64,000 bases of DNA from Thalassolituus maritimus (GCA_913019975.1 CAJWBH010000009.1:62001-126000); one strand, 5' to 3'; shown: positions 54,395 to 62,316, numbered from the stretch's first letter. Notes: a model not told the origin generated them from the letters alone. Numbers and translations are program-made.

Positions 54395-54676
54395 TTCGTC
54401 ACCATATTTATTTTTGTAGTGTGGTGTTACGTGGCAGACCAGTCTCACTTATGCCAGGGCTCACGTATACGATTCTTCGGGCCAGACAGGTCGTAAGAAC
54501 GGTCTTATATGGCCAAGTATCGGTTAAATTATTCATTTCAGGGTTGTTGAACACCTGATATAGCCAGAATGAAGCTAAAAGACAGACATAATGACAAATC
54601 TGTCTTAAAACGTGATGGATCGCACGGCAAAATTGAAAATAGGGTCTATAGTTAAAATATTCCTCCTGCGATTAAG

Positions 54677-54692
54677 TGTGATTGAGGTCACT
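54677..54692. promoter_or_regulatory. CRP/Vfr-like binding site
   Basis: TGTGA-N6-TCACT, matching the CRP consensus TGTGA-N6-TCACA at nine of ten positions, with the correct six-base gap. It lies about 26 bases before the first hairpin of the candidate small RNA, in the divergent region between lipase and oxidoreductase genes. Confidence 0.6.
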
Positions 54693-54717
54693 TGAACGCG
54701 AAGGGTAGTTCTTTTTC

Positions 54718-54787
54718 CTTCGGTACTTCCCCCAATGATCCGAAGTTGGCCCGACAGTTTCCCCCAATGGCTGCCGGGCCTTTTTTT
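54718..54787 (+). ncRNA. Candidate small RNA: two hairpins with the same C-rich loop
   Basis: Hairpin 1: CTTCGG (54718-54723) pairs with CCGAAG (54740-54745) around a 16-base loop containing TTCCCCCAATG. Hairpin 2: GGCCCGaCAG (54748-54757) pairs with CTGcCGGGCC (54771-54780), and its 13-base loop again carries TTCCCCCAATG (the first T belongs to the loop start), followed by seven T. The second hairpin is thus an intrinsic terminator. No gene precedes it, so the terminated transcript would be short. The 5' end is not determined; the coordinates give only the structured part. C-rich exposed loops are common in small RNAs that pair with ribosome-binding sites. Confidence 0.5.
54748..54787 (+). 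terminator. Intrinsic terminator inside the lipase/oxidoreductase gap
   Basis: Stem of six pairs, an A-C mismatch and three more pairs, loop of 13 bases, then seven T. There is no plus-strand gene before it in the gap, so it must end an unannotated transcript. It also lies between any distant promoter and the oxidoreductase gene. Confidence 0.8.
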
Positions 54788-54936
54788 ATCCCTTTTTCTC
54801 ATGTTCCTCCAAATTCTTGGTCTATTCGAGCCGATGCTACACACCCGTATTGCGCGGGTAATCTGCGCGTAGCAGGCTAACTGTGGAAACTCTATTGCAC
54901 CGTTCGTACACAGAAAAACTAAAAAGAAGAATAAAA

Positions 54937-56484
54937 ATGGCCAAGATGAATCGACGTAAGTTCATACAAAGCTCAGCCGCGGCGGGTGTCGCTGCTGCAG
55001 CCTCAACTGCTCCAACAGCCAATGCAGGCTGGTTTACCAGAACAACTCGTTCGCAGACCAAAGCGCTGGTGATCGGCTCCGGATTTGGTGGCTCAGTTGC
55101 CACATTGCGCCTGGCCGAAGCGGGCATTCAGACCATGCTGCTCGAGCGTGGCAAACACTGGAAATACGAAGGTGAAGGGAGCTACCCAACGCTGGCAGAA
55201 ACTGGCTCGACTCTGAAGATCAACGACACAGTACTCTGGACCAACCCAAGCTCACTGATACCGGGCTCCATGGGCATGGTGGAATACTTCGTCGATTCGT
55301 CAATCGCTGTGGGCTGTGGTGCCTGCTTAGGCGGCGGCTCTGTTGTATACGGTGGTGTATTGCTGCAGCCTAAACGAGAAGCCTTCGAAGATGCGCTGCC
55401 CATGTTGTCCTACACCGACATGGATCAGGTCTATTATCCGCGCGTGCTCGATCGCATCAGTGGCGGTCCGATTCCGGACGATGTACTGAATCACCCGAAT
55501 TACACATCCAAGCGTGAGTTTATCCAAAGCGCAGAAGACGCTGGCCTTGAAGTTGTGCGTAGCCACGTCAGCTTTGACTGGGATGTCATCCGCGAAGAAC
55601 TTAACGGCACCAAACCACGGTATGCCTCTGTCGGCGAATACGTATTCGGCTGCAACAGCGGCGCGAAAAACACTCTCGACCGCAACTATCTGGTCGATGC
55701 CGAAGCGACAGGTAACGTCACCATTAGTCCGCAGCATCTTGTGACCGATATTCACGCCAACAGTGGCGGTGGCTATCGCGTTACCTGCGACATGCTGGAC
55801 GAAAAAGGCAAAATCACCGGTAAGCACGTAATTGAGTGTGACTATCTCTTCATGGGCGCAGGTTCGCTGCACACCACACGTCTGCTGCTGCGCGCAAAAG
55901 AACGTGGCGATATTCCGGGCCTGAACGATCAGGTCGGTGCGGAGTGGGGTACCAACGGTGATGAACTGATGGGCCGTAACGACATCAACACTTCGACTGC
56001 ACCGATTCAGGGTGGGCCACCATCTATTGCGGCCTTCGATACCGAAAACCCATATAAGATCACTGGCTACATGCACTCGCCGACATCAGTTGCAAAGGAA
56101 TTTACTCAGTTACAGATGGGCATGGTGGTGTCAGACGAAAGCTCCCGCGTGACCTATAACCGCTGGACTGACAAGATAAAACTCAACTGGGATCGTGACG
56201 CTAACGAGAACTCCCACAACGCCCTCGTGCACACCATGGAAAAAATGGTGCAGAGCGGTGGCGGTAAGATCAACGAAGCAGGTTGGTTCGGCACCTGGCA
56301 TCCGCTTGGTGGTGTTGCCATGGGCAGTGCCTGTGACCTCAGTGGTAAAGTCTACGGGGTAGAAGGTTTGTTCGTGGTCGACGGCGCAGCGATTCCTGGC
56401 TCTAGCGGCTCGGCTAACCCGGCCTTGACCATTGCCGCCAACGCCGAGCGCATGATGGAAGAGATTATTCCGCAGATCAGCTGA
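54937..56484 (+). CDS. Tat-exported GMC-type (cholesterol-oxidase-like) oxidoreductase
   Basis: A 515-residue flavoprotein. The N-terminus has a Tat signal (NRRKFIQSSAAAGVAAAA...ANA), so it is exported folded with its FAD. The FAD-binding motif is VIGSGFGGSVATLRLAEAG. Later come VGCGACLGGGSVVYGG and the C-terminal HPLGGVAMGSACD plus SANPALTIAANAER, which hold the active-site His/Asn region of the family. It resembles cholesterol oxidases and related GMC proteins; the substrate (sterol or other alcohol) is not shown. The ATG at 54937, after AAAGAAG, gives the twin-arginine signal. Confidence 0.86.
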   Translation: MAKMNRRKFIQSSAAAGVAAAASTAPTANAGWFTRTTRSQTKALVIGSGFGGSVATLRLAEAGIQTMLLERGKHWKYEGEGSYPTLAETGSTLKINDTVLWTNPSSLIPGSMGMVEYFVDSSIAVGCGACLGGGSVVYGGVLLQPKREAFEDALPMLSYTDMDQVYYPRVLDRISGGPIPDDVLNHPNYTSKREFIQSAEDAGLEVVRSHVSFDWDVIREELNGTKPRYASVGEYVFGCNSGAKNTLDRNYLVDAEATGNVTISPQHLVTDIHANSGGGYRVTCDMLDEKGKITGKHVIECDYLFMGAGSLHTTRLLLRAKERGDIPGLNDQVGAEWGTNGDELMGRNDINTSTAPIQGGPPSIAAFDTENPYKITGYMHSPTSVAKEFTQLQMGMVVSDESSRVTYNRWTDKIKLNWDRDANENSHNALVHTMEKMVQSGGGKINEAGWFGTWHPLGGVAMGSACDLSGKVYGVEGLFVVDGAAIPGSSGSANPALTIAANAERMMEEIIPQIS

Positions 56485-56544
56485 GTAATATTGGGCGCTT
56501 CTCTTGAGGGGCGCCCAGTCCAGAAGCGCCCAGCTCAGCAGACC

Positions 56545-56847
56545 TCAGATTTCAGGCCTCAGATGTTTTTCGGGTACCATCCGTTTGTGCAACACCGCAA
56601 ATATCGTGATCCCAGCTTCGGCGCTGAGGTAATAAATCACATGGCTACGAAACGGAAAACTGTAGCTTGAAGCACTGACCTCCGGGCGGTGTTTGCCTAT
56701 TCCGGGATTCTCTGCGAGCGTCTGTAAGCTGGTGCGCAACGCCATCAGATATTCGCGCGTATGAGGCACTCCCCAGCGCTCATCTGAGTAAACCTTGAGT
56801 TGGTGTAAGTCTGCCTGAGCAGCATTCGTGAGCGAGTAATGAGTCAT
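56545..56847 (-). CDS. ParE/RelE-family toxin
   Basis: A 100-residue toxin: N-terminal YSLTNAAQADLHQLKVYSDERWG, then REYLMALRTSLQTLAENPGIG. It ends with the conserved strands FPFRSHVIYYLSAEAGITIFAVLHKRM. The layout fits ParE/RelE. It is 30 bases after a Phd/YefM antitoxin. The target (gyrase or ribosome-bound mRNA) cannot be told from sequence alone. Confidence 0.85.
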   Translation of the reverse strand: MTHYSLTNAAQADLHQLKVYSDERWGVPHTREYLMALRTSLQTLAENPGIGKHRPEVSASSYSFPFRSHVIYYLSAEAGITIFAVLHKRMVPEKHLRPEI

Positions 56848-56877
56848 AGCGTTTCAGTAGGGAGTAGGGAGCAGGGG

Positions 56878-57132
56878 TCAATCCTGTTGCGTTAACTCGC
56901 TCAGGAAGGCATCGCCATCGGTCGTCAGGCCAGACGCTACGTCTTTTTCTGCCTGTACCGCTCTCAATTGCAGTAGCTGCAGTTTCAGTTCTTCATTCGA
57001 GGCGTAATCTTCCGCCGAAAGCACCACTGCCGCTGGCTTGCCATTTTTGGTGATCTGCACCGGCTCCCGCTGACTCTGTAATAGTAACTCGCCGAAATGC
57101 GTTTTTGCCTGATTGGCAGTCATCTTGTTCAT
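56878..57132 (-). CDS. Phd/YefM-family antitoxin
   Basis: An 84-residue antitoxin starting MNKMTANQAKTHFGELLLQS, with the Phd fold pattern PVQITKNGKPAAVVLSAEDY and an acidic C-terminal tail for toxin binding. The start at 57132 is chosen because it gives the family N-terminus; the frame is open upstream. It pairs with the ParE-like toxin following it, a mixed Phd/ParE pairing that is known elsewhere. Confidence 0.85.
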   Translation of the reverse strand: MNKMTANQAKTHFGELLLQSQREPVQITKNGKPAAVVLSAEDYASNEELKLQLLQLRAVQAEKDVASGLTTDGDAFLSELTQQD

Positions 57133-57210
57133 ATCGTTCAAACCATGCGAATCGTTTGATTTGGTTAGTTTGCAGCCAATTGACCCGTCGATCAAGTCAC
57201 CGCTATTATC

Positions 57211-57227
57211 CTACTAAGTAGTATAAA
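57211..57227 (+). promoter_or_regulatory. Operator palindrome and -10 box of the second parDE pair
   Basis: CTACT-A-AGTAG (57211-57221), a perfect 11-base palindrome, directly precedes TATAAA (57222-57227). The -10 box is 22 bases from the ParD start. This overlap suits autorepression by a ribbon-helix-helix antitoxin. Confidence 0.45.
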
Positions 57228-57249
57228 AGAGTATTGGAGTAACCTTTTT

Positions 57250-57516
57250 ATGGCCATGGTCAAAAAGAGCATTACCGTCACCGATCAGCAGGATGCCTGG
57301 CTCAAAGCCCAGATCAGTGCCGGGCATTACGGCAACGAAAGCGAAGTGCTGCGCGAGCTGATTCGTGAGCGTCAGCTCAGAGAACAGGAAGCCCAACGGG
57401 AAGTTGAGTGGATTCGGGCGCGCCTTGTTGAAGGTGAACGCAGCGGCTTCACAGATCAGACACCGGCAGAGATACTGCAGGAAATCAAAAACGGATTAGG
57501 ACGGGATGACCTATAA
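57250..57516 (+). CDS. parD: ParD-type antitoxin
   Basis: An 88-residue ribbon-helix-helix antitoxin (KKSITVTDQQDAWLKAQISA, then GNESEVLRELIRERQLREQE) with a long toxin-binding tail. This is typical chromosomal ParD. Starts at 57250 or the in-frame ATG at 57256, after TTGGAG. Its end overlaps the toxin gene by 11 bases. Confidence 0.9.
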   Translation: MAMVKKSITVTDQQDAWLKAQISAGHYGNESEVLRELIRERQLREQEAQREVEWIRARLVEGERSGFTDQTPAEILQEIKNGLGRDDL

Positions 57517-57802
57517 AATAAGTAAACAAGCGAAGATGGATCTTGCGCGGATTTACTGGTTTGGCGTTCGGGAGTTTGGCGACGCTCAGGCCGAGAAGTA
57601 TTACAACGCATTGATTGGAAGATTCGAGTCCATTGCAGAGAATCCATTAACCTACCCAATGGTTGATCATGTCCGGTTGGGCTATCGGCGCTGCGTATGT
57701 GGTGCGGATAGCATCTACTATCAGATCAATAATGGCTACGTAGAGATCATGCGAGTGCTGGGTAGGCAGAACACGACGAGTGAGATACCGGCAGAACACT
57801 AA
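57506..57802 (+). CDS. ParE-type toxin
   Basis: A 98-residue toxin: YKISKQAKMDLARIYWFGVREFG, then ENPLTYPMVDHVRLGYRRCVCG. The C-terminal strands are DSIYYQINNGYVEIMRVLGRQNT. This is the pattern of ParE toxins (DNA gyrase inhibitors). It overlaps the ParD gene by 11 bases, so the pair is translationally coupled. Confidence 0.9.
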   Translation: MTYKISKQAKMDLARIYWFGVREFGDAQAEKYYNALIGRFESIAENPLTYPMVDHVRLGYRRCVCGADSIYYQINNGYVEIMRVLGRQNTTSEIPAEH

Positions 57803-57840
57803 AAAATAGCGCAAATGATTAACCGATCAGCGGATGGCCT

Positions 57841-58086
57841 ATGAAAACAATCCCGTTTACCGAAGCGAGAGACAATTTTAATAACGTACTTGATCAGGTT
57901 GTTAACGACGCAGAGCCCATCGTTATCAATGGCTCTGGTGAAGGCGTCGTGGTGGTGATGTCTCTCCATGATTACAGCAGCCTGATGGAAACGGTACATT
58001 TGCTGCGTTCAGCAAACAACTCCGCGCACTTAGGTCGTTCTATCGCGCAGTATAAAGGACGAATTGGCAGTCCGAAGGATCAATGA
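57841..58086 (+). CDS. yefM: YefM-type antitoxin without an intact toxin
   Basis: An 81-residue Phd/YefM antitoxin: TIPFTEARDNFNNVLDQVVNDAEPIVING, then VVVMSLHDYSSLMETVHLLRS. Usually a YoeB gene overlaps or follows at once; here only a short toxin-like remnant is left (58079-58186). Orphan antitoxins can act as anti-toxins against related pairs or as regulators. The C-terminus (YKGRIGSPKDQ) is unlike the usual YefM tail. Confidence 0.82.
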   Translation: MKTIPFTEARDNFNNVLDQVVNDAEPIVINGSGEGVVVVMSLHDYSSLMETVHLLRSANNSAHLGRSIAQYKGRIGSPKDQ

Positions 58087-58186
58087 CACCATTTATTTGA
58101 TAGATGCAGAGGGGGGTCATATGATTGCAGTGGTTTCGTGTTGGCATCGTCCAACATTAATGGATGAGCATCTAGGAAGAATTTAG
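58079..58186 (+). pseudogene. Remnant resembling the C-terminus of a YoeB/RelE toxin
   Basis: In a frame shifted from the antitoxin, the codons read INDTIYLIDAEGGHMIAV, then VSCWHRP, and stop at 58184. Continued upstream in the same frame they give RR before IND, so the remnant reads like the YoeB end (RRI-E-Y-x-V...C-x-H-Y). No start codon or N-terminal part is present. It overlaps the antitoxin's end and its 3' part supplies the AGGAAG ribosome-binding site of the next gene. Homology is a visual judgement on a short string. Confidence 0.4.
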
Positions 58187-58187
58187 G

Positions 58188-58844
58188 ATGGAACCGCAAA
58201 AAGACGTGCCGTACGCGCTTCAGACTTCGTTAGAGCGTGCCTTAAATGGTTACAAGGCTCGGTTAGCTCAGAATATCAAATTGAAAGAAGATCCTGATCG
58301 TTGGCGCCGTTTCGTGCAGCATGAGCGTGGTCGTATTCAAGCGGTTGCACAGGTGCAAGCAGGTCTTGCGCAATACCGCCAGGAATGTCAGGCGAAAGAC
58401 GTTGATGAGCTCGAGGATGAAAAGCACTGTTCCCTGAAATTGGGAGATCATATGCGGGCGGAAGGCTTTGCGAGACCGAGCCCCTATTGGCATGCGCATG
58501 CTATTATTGCCGGCGGTGATACACGGTCTTGGCAATTACGGGCACTACTTGCTGAACTCCAGATTGGCATTGATGATGCGCATAACGGTTGTTGGTTACC
58601 TTCCCGAACGAAATACGCAGGACAGCAGCCATACCCGAAAGCTGTGCCTCATAGCCGTATTCATCGCCATAATTATTACGCTTGGTTAAACATCCGATTT
58701 GCCGGTGTGTTCAGTGAGCAGGTTATGCGCTCACGCTTATTAGCAACACGTAGTGATCTTTTACATGCTAGCTTTCCAGAAGAAGTAATGCTCCCTAAAG
58801 GAAAATGGAACGAACCCTATGACAACCTATCGCTTGCTGAATAA
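58188..58844 (+). CDS. AHH-type nuclease toxin
   Basis: A 218-residue protein that looks like a polymorphic-toxin nuclease of the AHH (HNH/Endo VII-like) family. The signature region is HAHAII (residues 102-107), QIGIDDAHNGCWLP (125-138) and HSRIHRHNYYAWLN (155-168), with conserved His. The N-terminal 90 residues are charged helices without signal, PAAR, RHS or other delivery domain. It starts three bases after the remnant stop, with AGGAAG about ten bases before the ATG. It overlaps the next gene by 26 bases, which looks like the immunity gene. Its low G+C sequence differs from nearby housekeeping genes. Confidence 0.65.
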   Translation: MEPQKDVPYALQTSLERALNGYKARLAQNIKLKEDPDRWRRFVQHERGRIQAVAQVQAGLAQYRQECQAKDVDELEDEKHCSLKLGDHMRAEGFARPSPYWHAHAIIAGGDTRSWQLRALLAELQIGIDDAHNGCWLPSRTKYAGQQPYPKAVPHSRIHRHNYYAWLNIRFAGVFSEQVMRSRLLATRSDLLHASFPEEVMLPKGKWNEPYDNLSLAE

Positions 58845-59391
58845 CGTAAAAAGTTATCATGAGGCTTTTGTAGATTTCAGAGCGATGCGAAAGCAGTTCG
58901 ACGGCGTCAAAGTATGGTTTTCACAAAAAAATGAAACACTTATTGATCGTCTAAAAGATGATTGGAATCCAGTTTCAGTGATATTCGAATCTGATACAAA
59001 GACAAACCAAGTCCCCGATATTTCTGTCTGGAACTATTCGTGTTTGGTGCTCAGCTCTAAAGCTAAATCAGCGCTAGAGAGTCTTTTATCCGGTGCTGGA
59101 GAGTTTTTACCGCTGGAAGATGGTTTCTGGCTTTTTAACTGTCTCGATAGTATCGGCGGCGATTCTATTGATGCTGAACAATCTAAGTTTCAGATAGATT
59201 CAGAAGACTCTCTTCATATTCCTACATCACTTACTCTGAAATCCGAAAAAATATCTGGCAAGGCATTGTTTAAACCAGGGTTTGCACATAATAGTTTTTT
59301 AATGTGCTGTGATGAATTCAGAGATATTGCTATCAAAGAGAATCTTGGTGGTGTTGTATTTGAAGAAAATTTGGCGAAGATTTTTCTGTAG
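58819..59391 (+). CDS. Putative immunity protein (Imm11/DUF1629-like)
   Basis: A 190-residue cytoplasmic protein similar in layout to Imm11 (DUF1629) immunity proteins. Seen: ISVWNYSCLVLSSKAKSALE, then LLSGAGEFLPLEDGFWLFNCLD, and late FKPGFAHNSFLMCCDEFRDIA. It begins inside the AHH toxin gene (26-base overlap), the usual order for toxin then immunity. Bases are markedly AT-rich. The family call is by eye, not by alignment. Confidence 0.6.
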   Translation: MTTYRLLNNVKSYHEAFVDFRAMRKQFDGVKVWFSQKNETLIDRLKDDWNPVSVIFESDTKTNQVPDISVWNYSCLVLSSKAKSALESLLSGAGEFLPLEDGFWLFNCLDSIGGDSIDAEQSKFQIDSEDSLHIPTSLTLKSEKISGKALFKPGFAHNSFLMCCDEFRDIAIKENLGGVVFEENLAKIFL

Positions 59392-59403
59392 AAAAACAGG
59401 CGC

Positions 59404-62223
59404 TTAATGCGCCTGTTCCCAGTTATCCCCAATACCCACATCCACAATGAGCGGCACGTCTAACGTCGCTGCGCATTGCATCTGGGTTTTCAGTTCTACC
59501 GCAAAGGTTTCGGCCTGATCTTCGCGTACTTCAAGGATCAGTTCATCGTGTACCTGCATCAGCAGTTTGGCGTCGTAGCCTGAGGCTGGCAGCCATTCGT
59601 GTACGCGGATCATTGCGCGTTTAATGATGTCGGCGGCGGTGCCTTGCATGGGCGCGTTGATCGCGGTGCGTTCGGCATGTTGGTGGCGCTGGACGTTGGA
59701 TGAACGGATATCCGGCAGGTACAGACGGCGGCCGTAGAGAGTTTCAACGTAGCCCTGTTCTTTCGCTTGTTCGCGGGTGTTGTCCATGTATTCGCGCACG
59801 CCCGGATAACGCTCGAAGTATTTACTCACGTAATCCTGGGCTTCGCCACGGGCAATGCCGAGCTGCTTGGCTAAGCCAAAGGCTGACATGCCGTAAATCA
59901 GACCGAAGTTAATCGCTTTGGCGCTGCGACGCTGATTGTCGGTGACGTCTTCTTCTTTCTCGCCAAAGACTTCGGCGGCAGTCGCGCGGTGAACGTCGCG
60001 GTCTTCCGCAAAGGCGCTGACTAAGCCTTGGTCACCTGATAAGTGCGCCATGATTCTTAGTTCAATCTGGCTGTAATCGGCCGCGACCAGTTTGTAGCCT
60101 TCTGGGGCAATAAACGCCTGACGGATCTTGCGGCCTTCTTCTGAACGGATCGGAATATTCTGCAAATTCGGGTCAGTCGACGATAAACGACCAGTAGCTG
60201 CCACGGCCTGATGGTAAGACGTGTGCACCCGACCGGTTTTGCTGTTCATCATTAATGGTAGCTTGTCGGTGTAGGTACTTTTTAGTTTGGCCAGTCCGCG
60301 ATTTTCAAGAATAAGACGCGGCAGCTCGTATTCTTCGGCGAGTTCCTGCAGCACTTCTTCAGCGGTTGAAGGCGCGCCTTTCGGTGTCTTTTTAACAACC
60401 GGCAGGCCCTGCTTCTCAAACAGGATTTCGGCTAACTGTTTTGGTGAACCCAGGTTAAATACCTGACCGGCGCTGTCGTGGGCAGCGCGCTCCAATTCCT
60501 GCAGGCGTTGTTCAATCTGAGCGCTTTGCTCGTGGAGCTTTTCTGCGTCGATTAAGGCGCCGTTCTCTTCCATTTCGAACAGTACCGGCATGACCGGCAT
60601 TTCGATGTCTTTAAAGACTTTGGATTGCGCTTTACGGGCAGCCAGCTGCGGCCACAGCATCTGATGCAGGCGCAGCGTGATGTCGGCGTCTTCAGCGGCA
60701 TACGGGCCTGCTTCTTCAATGCCGATCTGGTTAAAGGTCAGCTGTTTTGCTCCTTTGCCTGCGATGTCTTCGTACTTAACGGTTTTATGGCCGAGGTACT
60801 TGAGTGACAGGCTGTCCATGTCATGCTTAGTCGCGACGGAATCCAGCACATAGGATTCAAGCATGGTATCGAATTCCACGCCTTTTAACTGGATGCCATA
60901 ATTCGCTAATACATGCGCATCGTATTTCATATGCTGGCCGACTTTTTTCAGATTTTTATCGTCTAAGATCGGCTTTAACTGTGCGAGCACGGCATCGCGG
61001 TCGAGTTGTTCAGGTGCGCCTGCATAGTCGTGGGCCAGTGGTACGTAGGCGGCTTTGCCTGCCTCAGTACAAAAAGACACGCCGACAATTTCGGCGTCTT
61101 TATAATTCAGCGACGTAGTCTCGGTATCGAAGGCGAATAATTCGCTGGATTTTAATTGATCGATCCAGTGATCAAGCTCGGCCTGTTCGAAAAGTATTTC
61201 GTATTCGCCTTTGCCAGAAAATACCTCGGGCGTTGGAATATTTTCTTCGTCGTCAGATTCAGCTGCAGCCGAAGATTTAGCCGAGGAGCTGGCAGCACTT
61301 GCTGCGACTTTGGCCGCTACTTTTGAGGCTATGTCGTCACCCACTTCATCCGACAGCTCGGCGATCCAGGCTTTGAATTCCATATCGCGGAATAAGCCCA
61401 GTAGAGTTTCCTGATCCGGCTCGATACTTTTGATTTCGGTCAGGCTTTGCTCAAGTTCAACGTCGCACTTAATGGTCGCGAGTTCTTTCGACAGGAAGGC
61501 CTGATCTTTGTGTTCTTCGAGCTTTGGGGCGAGGGTTTTTGCGCCACGGAAGCTCAGCTCTTTGACTTTATCGAGGTTGGCGTAGATATCTTCGAGGGAG
61601 CCTAAACCGGCAACCAGGCCGACGGCGGTTTTTTCACCGACTTTGGGCACGCCGGGAATGTTATCGACTTTGTCGCCCATAAGTGCGAGGTAGTCGATGA
61701 TGTGCTCTGGCGGTACGCCGAATTTTTCTTTCACGCCTTCTACATCCATAAACACGTCGTTCATGGTGTTGATCAGGGAGACGTGTTCGTTCACCAGCTG
61801 GGCCATGTCTTTATCGCCGGTGGATACGATTACGTCCTGTTTGTGTTCTAACGCCTGCGCGGCGAGGGTGCCGATCACGTCGTCGGCTTCAACGCCGTCG
61901 ATAATTAACAGCGGCAGGCCCATGGCGCGGATGATGTTATGAATCGGTTCAATCTGCTCGCGCAGTTCGTCTGGCATGGGCGGGCGGTGCGCTTTGTATT
62001 CCGGGTAGATGTCGTTTCGGAAGGTTTTGCCTTTGGCATCGAAAATCACGATGACCTGAGACTCCGGGTAATCTTTGTTGAGCCGCTTCACCATACTGAT
62101 CACGCCCTTGATGGCGTTGGTGTGAAGACCTTTGGAGTTGGTCAGCATCGGGATCGCGTGAAATGCACGGAACAGGTACGACGACCCATCAACAAGAATC
62201 ACAGGTTTTGCGGTCTCAGACAT
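59404..62223 (-). CDS. polA: DNA polymerase I
   Basis: Repairs DNA and processes Okazaki fragments. The 939-residue protein has a 5'-3' exonuclease domain (VDGSSYLFRAF, DAKGKTFRNDIYPEYKAHR, DDVIGTLA, STGDKDMAQLV) and an active 3'-5' exonuclease (DTETTS, Asp366 and Glu368). The polymerase domain has DYSQIELR, RRSAKAINFGLIYGMS and HDELILEV. An Ala/Ser-rich linker (about 295-320) joins exonucleases. Start ATG at 62223. Length matches the family. Confidence 0.98.
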   Translation of the reverse strand: MSETAKPVILVDGSSYLFRAFHAIPMLTNSKGLHTNAIKGVISMVKRLNKDYPESQVIVIFDAKGKTFRNDIYPEYKAHRPPMPDELREQIEPIHNIIRAMGLPLLIIDGVEADDVIGTLAAQALEHKQDVIVSTGDKDMAQLVNEHVSLINTMNDVFMDVEGVKEKFGVPPEHIIDYLALMGDKVDNIPGVPKVGEKTAVGLVAGLGSLEDIYANLDKVKELSFRGAKTLAPKLEEHKDQAFLSKELATIKCDVELEQSLTEIKSIEPDQETLLGLFRDMEFKAWIAELSDEVGDDIASKVAAKVAASAASSSAKSSAAAESDDEENIPTPEVFSGKGEYEILFEQAELDHWIDQLKSSELFAFDTETTSLNYKDAEIVGVSFCTEAGKAAYVPLAHDYAGAPEQLDRDAVLAQLKPILDDKNLKKVGQHMKYDAHVLANYGIQLKGVEFDTMLESYVLDSVATKHDMDSLSLKYLGHKTVKYEDIAGKGAKQLTFNQIGIEEAGPYAAEDADITLRLHQMLWPQLAARKAQSKVFKDIEMPVMPVLFEMEENGALIDAEKLHEQSAQIEQRLQELERAAHDSAGQVFNLGSPKQLAEILFEKQGLPVVKKTPKGAPSTAEEVLQELAEEYELPRLILENRGLAKLKSTYTDKLPLMMNSKTGRVHTSYHQAVAATGRLSSTDPNLQNIPIRSEEGRKIRQAFIAPEGYKLVAADYSQIELRIMAHLSGDQGLVSAFAEDRDVHRATAAEVFGEKEEDVTDNQRRSAKAINFGLIYGMSAFGLAKQLGIARGEAQDYVSKYFERYPGVREYMDNTREQAKEQGYVETLYGRRLYLPDIRSSNVQRHQHAERTAINAPMQGTAADIIKRAMIRVHEWLPASGYDAKLLMQVHDELILEVREDQAETFAVELKTQMQCAATLDVPLIVDVGIGDNWEQAH

Positions 62224-62316
62224 CTTGGTTTGGCCTTGAAATCAAAGGAAGACTGACGCTTACCAGCCCTCTCAGGTACACTGGTGTTAACGACGTTACT
62301 GGACGGGAAGTCTACC

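Larger units (their letters stand above)
54395..54936. other. 543-bp divergent intergenic region
   Basis: The only long gene-free stretch. It is AT-rich towards the lipase side (54480-54660), with several -10-like sequences (TATAGT at 54647, TAAAAT at 54653) and a TTGAAA at 54633 that do not combine into one good promoter. The rest holds a CRP-like site and a pair of hairpins with a terminator, described separately. I see no coding frame with a ribosome-binding site. Confidence 0.7.

Noticed and set aside
54605..54880. Short open frames in the lipase/oxidoreductase gap, on both strands
   Set aside because: No ribosome-binding site, and the codons run through the two hairpins and the terminator; RNA structure explains the region better.
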